From: an uncultured Clostridia bacterium
GTDB taxonomy: Bacteria; Bacillota; Clostridia; Peptostreptococcales; Anaerovoracaceae
Reading direction: 5' to 3'
NCBI GenBank assembly: GCA_934247125.1
Contig: CAKQIZ010000021.1
Location: 1 to 25,733 of the forward strand
Length of the DNA: 25,733 bases
A program made the position numbers and the translations under genes. Numbering within the stretch: position 1 is the stretch's first letter; the number at the start of each line of letters is the position of its first letter. The notes beneath the pieces are model-generated. The model saw only the letters and a list, made by a program, of their open reading frames with translations, had not been told where the DNA came from and made no database searches. Positions 24,841 to 25,733 of the stretch are shown here, piece by piece.

Positions 24841-25488
24841 ATGGAGTTATATAAAACCGTGAAAAAAGAGGCGGAAGCGGAACAGATAATAGAAAGATCA
24901 AGGTTTACGGCTCATGTGAAACCTGTTGAGACGAAGGAGGAGGCAGATGAGTTTATCGCCTCTGTAAAGAACAGATATAAGGATGCGACTCATAATGTGC
25001 CGGCAATGGTTCTGGGTGACAAGTTTCAGATCCAGTGGGCGAGCGATGACGGAGAGCCGCAGGGGACTTCAGGTGCGCCGATAGTCCAGATGCTGGTAAA
25101 AGAAGGCATAACGAATGTGGCTGTCGTGGTCACTCGATATTTTGGAGGGATAAAGCTCGGGACCGGCGGTTTGGTGCGCGCATATACAAGTAGTGCAAAG
25201 CTTGGAATAGATGCAGCACAAGTTTGCAGTGTTTGCGAGATTTGTCTGCTTGAAATTAAAATAGACTATACTTTTTTGGCAAAACTGCAGAATATGGCTT
25301 CGGGTGTTTTTGAAGAAAATGCACCCGAAACAGCATTTATTATCGATGAAATACAGTATACGGACAAGGTCAAAATGGATATCCTCACAACTTTAGACAG
25401 GAAGGATAAAGTGCTCGCGTTGCTTGCAAACACTACATCCGGAGCCGTTGAGGTCCTTGATGAAAAAACTTTGTTGAAAAAAATATAA
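24841..25488 (+). CDS. YigZ/IMPACT family protein (UPF0029)
   Basis: A 215-residue cytoplasmic protein. The N-terminal IMPACT domain (about 15-125) includes RSRFTAHVKPV, SDDGEPQGTSGAPI and the signature VVVTRYFGGIKLGTGGLVRAY; the C-terminal ferredoxin-like DUF1949 domain covers about 135-205. The family occurs in nearly all bacteria; the eukaryotic relative modulates translational control through GCN1, but the bacterial role is not settled. GAGAGGAAC precedes the ATG. It is 42 bases downstream of hflX and probably co-transcribed. No terminator follows: the tRNA promoter begins 9 bases after its stop, so some read-through into the tRNAs is likely. The last third is noticeably more AT-rich than the first. 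Confidence 0.93.
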   Translation: MELYKTVKKEAEAEQIIERSRFTAHVKPVETKEEADEFIASVKNRYKDATHNVPAMVLGDKFQIQWASDDGEPQGTSGAPIVQMLVKEGITNVAVVVTRYFGGIKLGTGGLVRAYTSSAKLGIDAAQVCSVCEICLLEIKIDYTFLAKLQNMASGVFEENAPETAFIIDEIQYTDKVKMDILTTLDRKDKVLALLANTTSGAVEVLDEKTLLKKI

Positions 25489-25496
25489 AAAATGTG

Positions 25497-25525
25497 TTGA
25501 CAGATCAGAGGTCATGCTGTATAGT
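25497..25525 (+). promoter_or_regulatory. Strong promoter of the tRNA cluster
   Basis: Perfect -35 TTGACA (25497-25502) and TATAGT (25520-25525) with 17-base spacing. The start near 25532 is 28 bases before the first tRNA. Confidence 0.8.
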
Positions 25526-25559
25526 TAATAAATGTGCCGAGCAAACAGATAAAAAGTGA

Positions 25560-25635
25560 GGGCGCTTAGCTCAGCTGGGAGAGCACCTGCCTTACAAGCA
25601 GGGGGTCATAGGTTCGAGCCCTATAGCGCCCACCA
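25560..25635 (+). tRNA. tRNA-Val (anticodon UAC)
   Basis: A 76-base cloverleaf with encoded CCA. The acceptor stem GGGCGCT pairs with AGCGCCC, the discriminator is A, and the T-arm contains GGTTCGAGCC. Anticodon stem CCTGC/GCAGG with loop CTTACAA gives UAC at 25593-25595, reading GUA (and probably GUG). Confidence 0.97.
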
Positions 25636-25659
25636 AACTTTAAAAGGTACAGACGATGC

Positions 25660-25733
25660 GGTCCGGTAGTTCAGTTGGTTAGAATGCCAGCCTGTCACGC
25701 TGGAGGTCGACGGTTCGAGCCCGTTCCGGATCG
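25660..25733 (+). tRNA. tRNA-Asp (anticodon GUC), ends at window edge
   Basis: Acceptor GGTCCGG pairs with CCGGATC (one G-U), discriminator G at the last base of the window. Anticodon stem CCAGC/GCTGG with loop CTGTCAC gives GUC at 25694-25696. The D-arm and T-arm (GGTTCGAGCC) are normal. Whether CCA is encoded cannot be seen. It is 24 bases after tRNA-Val and shares its promoter. Confidence 0.95.

Noticed and set aside
1..25733. CRISPR array, transposase, integrase, phage or toxin-antitoxin genes
   Set aside because: No spaced direct repeats of the right size and no encoded protein of these families were seen in any frame.

Overview
The window looks like chromosome from a low-to-moderate G+C, spore-forming Clostridia (Firmicutes/Bacillota). 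This rests on CodY next to HslVU, a YunB-type sporulation protein, Gram-positive style Shine-Dalgarno (SD) sequences (AGGAGG), heavy AGA/AGG/ATA codon use, and a K+-dependent membrane pyrophosphatase. No phage, transposon, CRISPR array or other mobile element was seen. No genus can be named from sequence alone.

Layout. (1) 1-1917: the 3' part of a membrane ion-pumping pyrophosphatase, closed by a very strong terminator. (2) 2160-2813: an unrecognised soluble protein. (3) 2855-5958: a promoter-to-terminator unit with a sodium:solute symporter, an 84-residue two-helix membrane protein and glycerate kinase. (4) 6114-6440: a small repeat-bearing lipoprotein with its own terminator. (5) 6570-8519: ribonuclease R, which converges on and overlaps a minus-strand CBS-domain gene. 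(6) 8497-13381, minus strand: trkA-trkH-trkH plus the CBS gene, a potassium uptake cluster with two different TrkH pores and one TrkA gate. (7) 13382-13619: a divergent promoter region serving trkA leftward and a Cof-type HAD phosphatase rightward. (8) 14578-21705: yraN-comM-dprA-topA-hslV-hslU, a DNA-processing, topology and protease unit. It starts at a promoter embedded in a long inverted repeat and has a second promoter before topA. (9) 21813-25488: codY, yunB, hflX and a YigZ-family gene. (10) 25497-25733: a strong promoter driving tRNA-Val(UAC) and tRNA-Asp(GUC); the second ends exactly at the window edge before its CCA.

How the parts work together. The dprA-topA-hslV-hslU-codY order is the conserved Firmicutes arrangement, here without trmFO and the codV/xerC-like recombinase found between topA and hslV in Bacillus subtilis. 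The pyrophosphatase and the Trk cluster both concern monovalent cation balance: the pump needs K+ and probably moves Na+, and a Na+ gradient could power the symporter. The symporter unit ends in glycerate kinase, which suggests import of a small acid feeding lower glycolysis, but its substrate is not proven.

Most of the window is ordinary housekeeping DNA. The parts most worth a second look are the operator-like repeat over the yraN-comM-dprA promoter, the paired TrkH pores with a divergent filter and gate in the second copy, the symporter/small-protein/glycerate-kinase unit, the apparently leaderless hflX promoter, the unusual translation start of rnr, and the unknown protein at 2160-2813. 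No clearly new multi-gene system was found.
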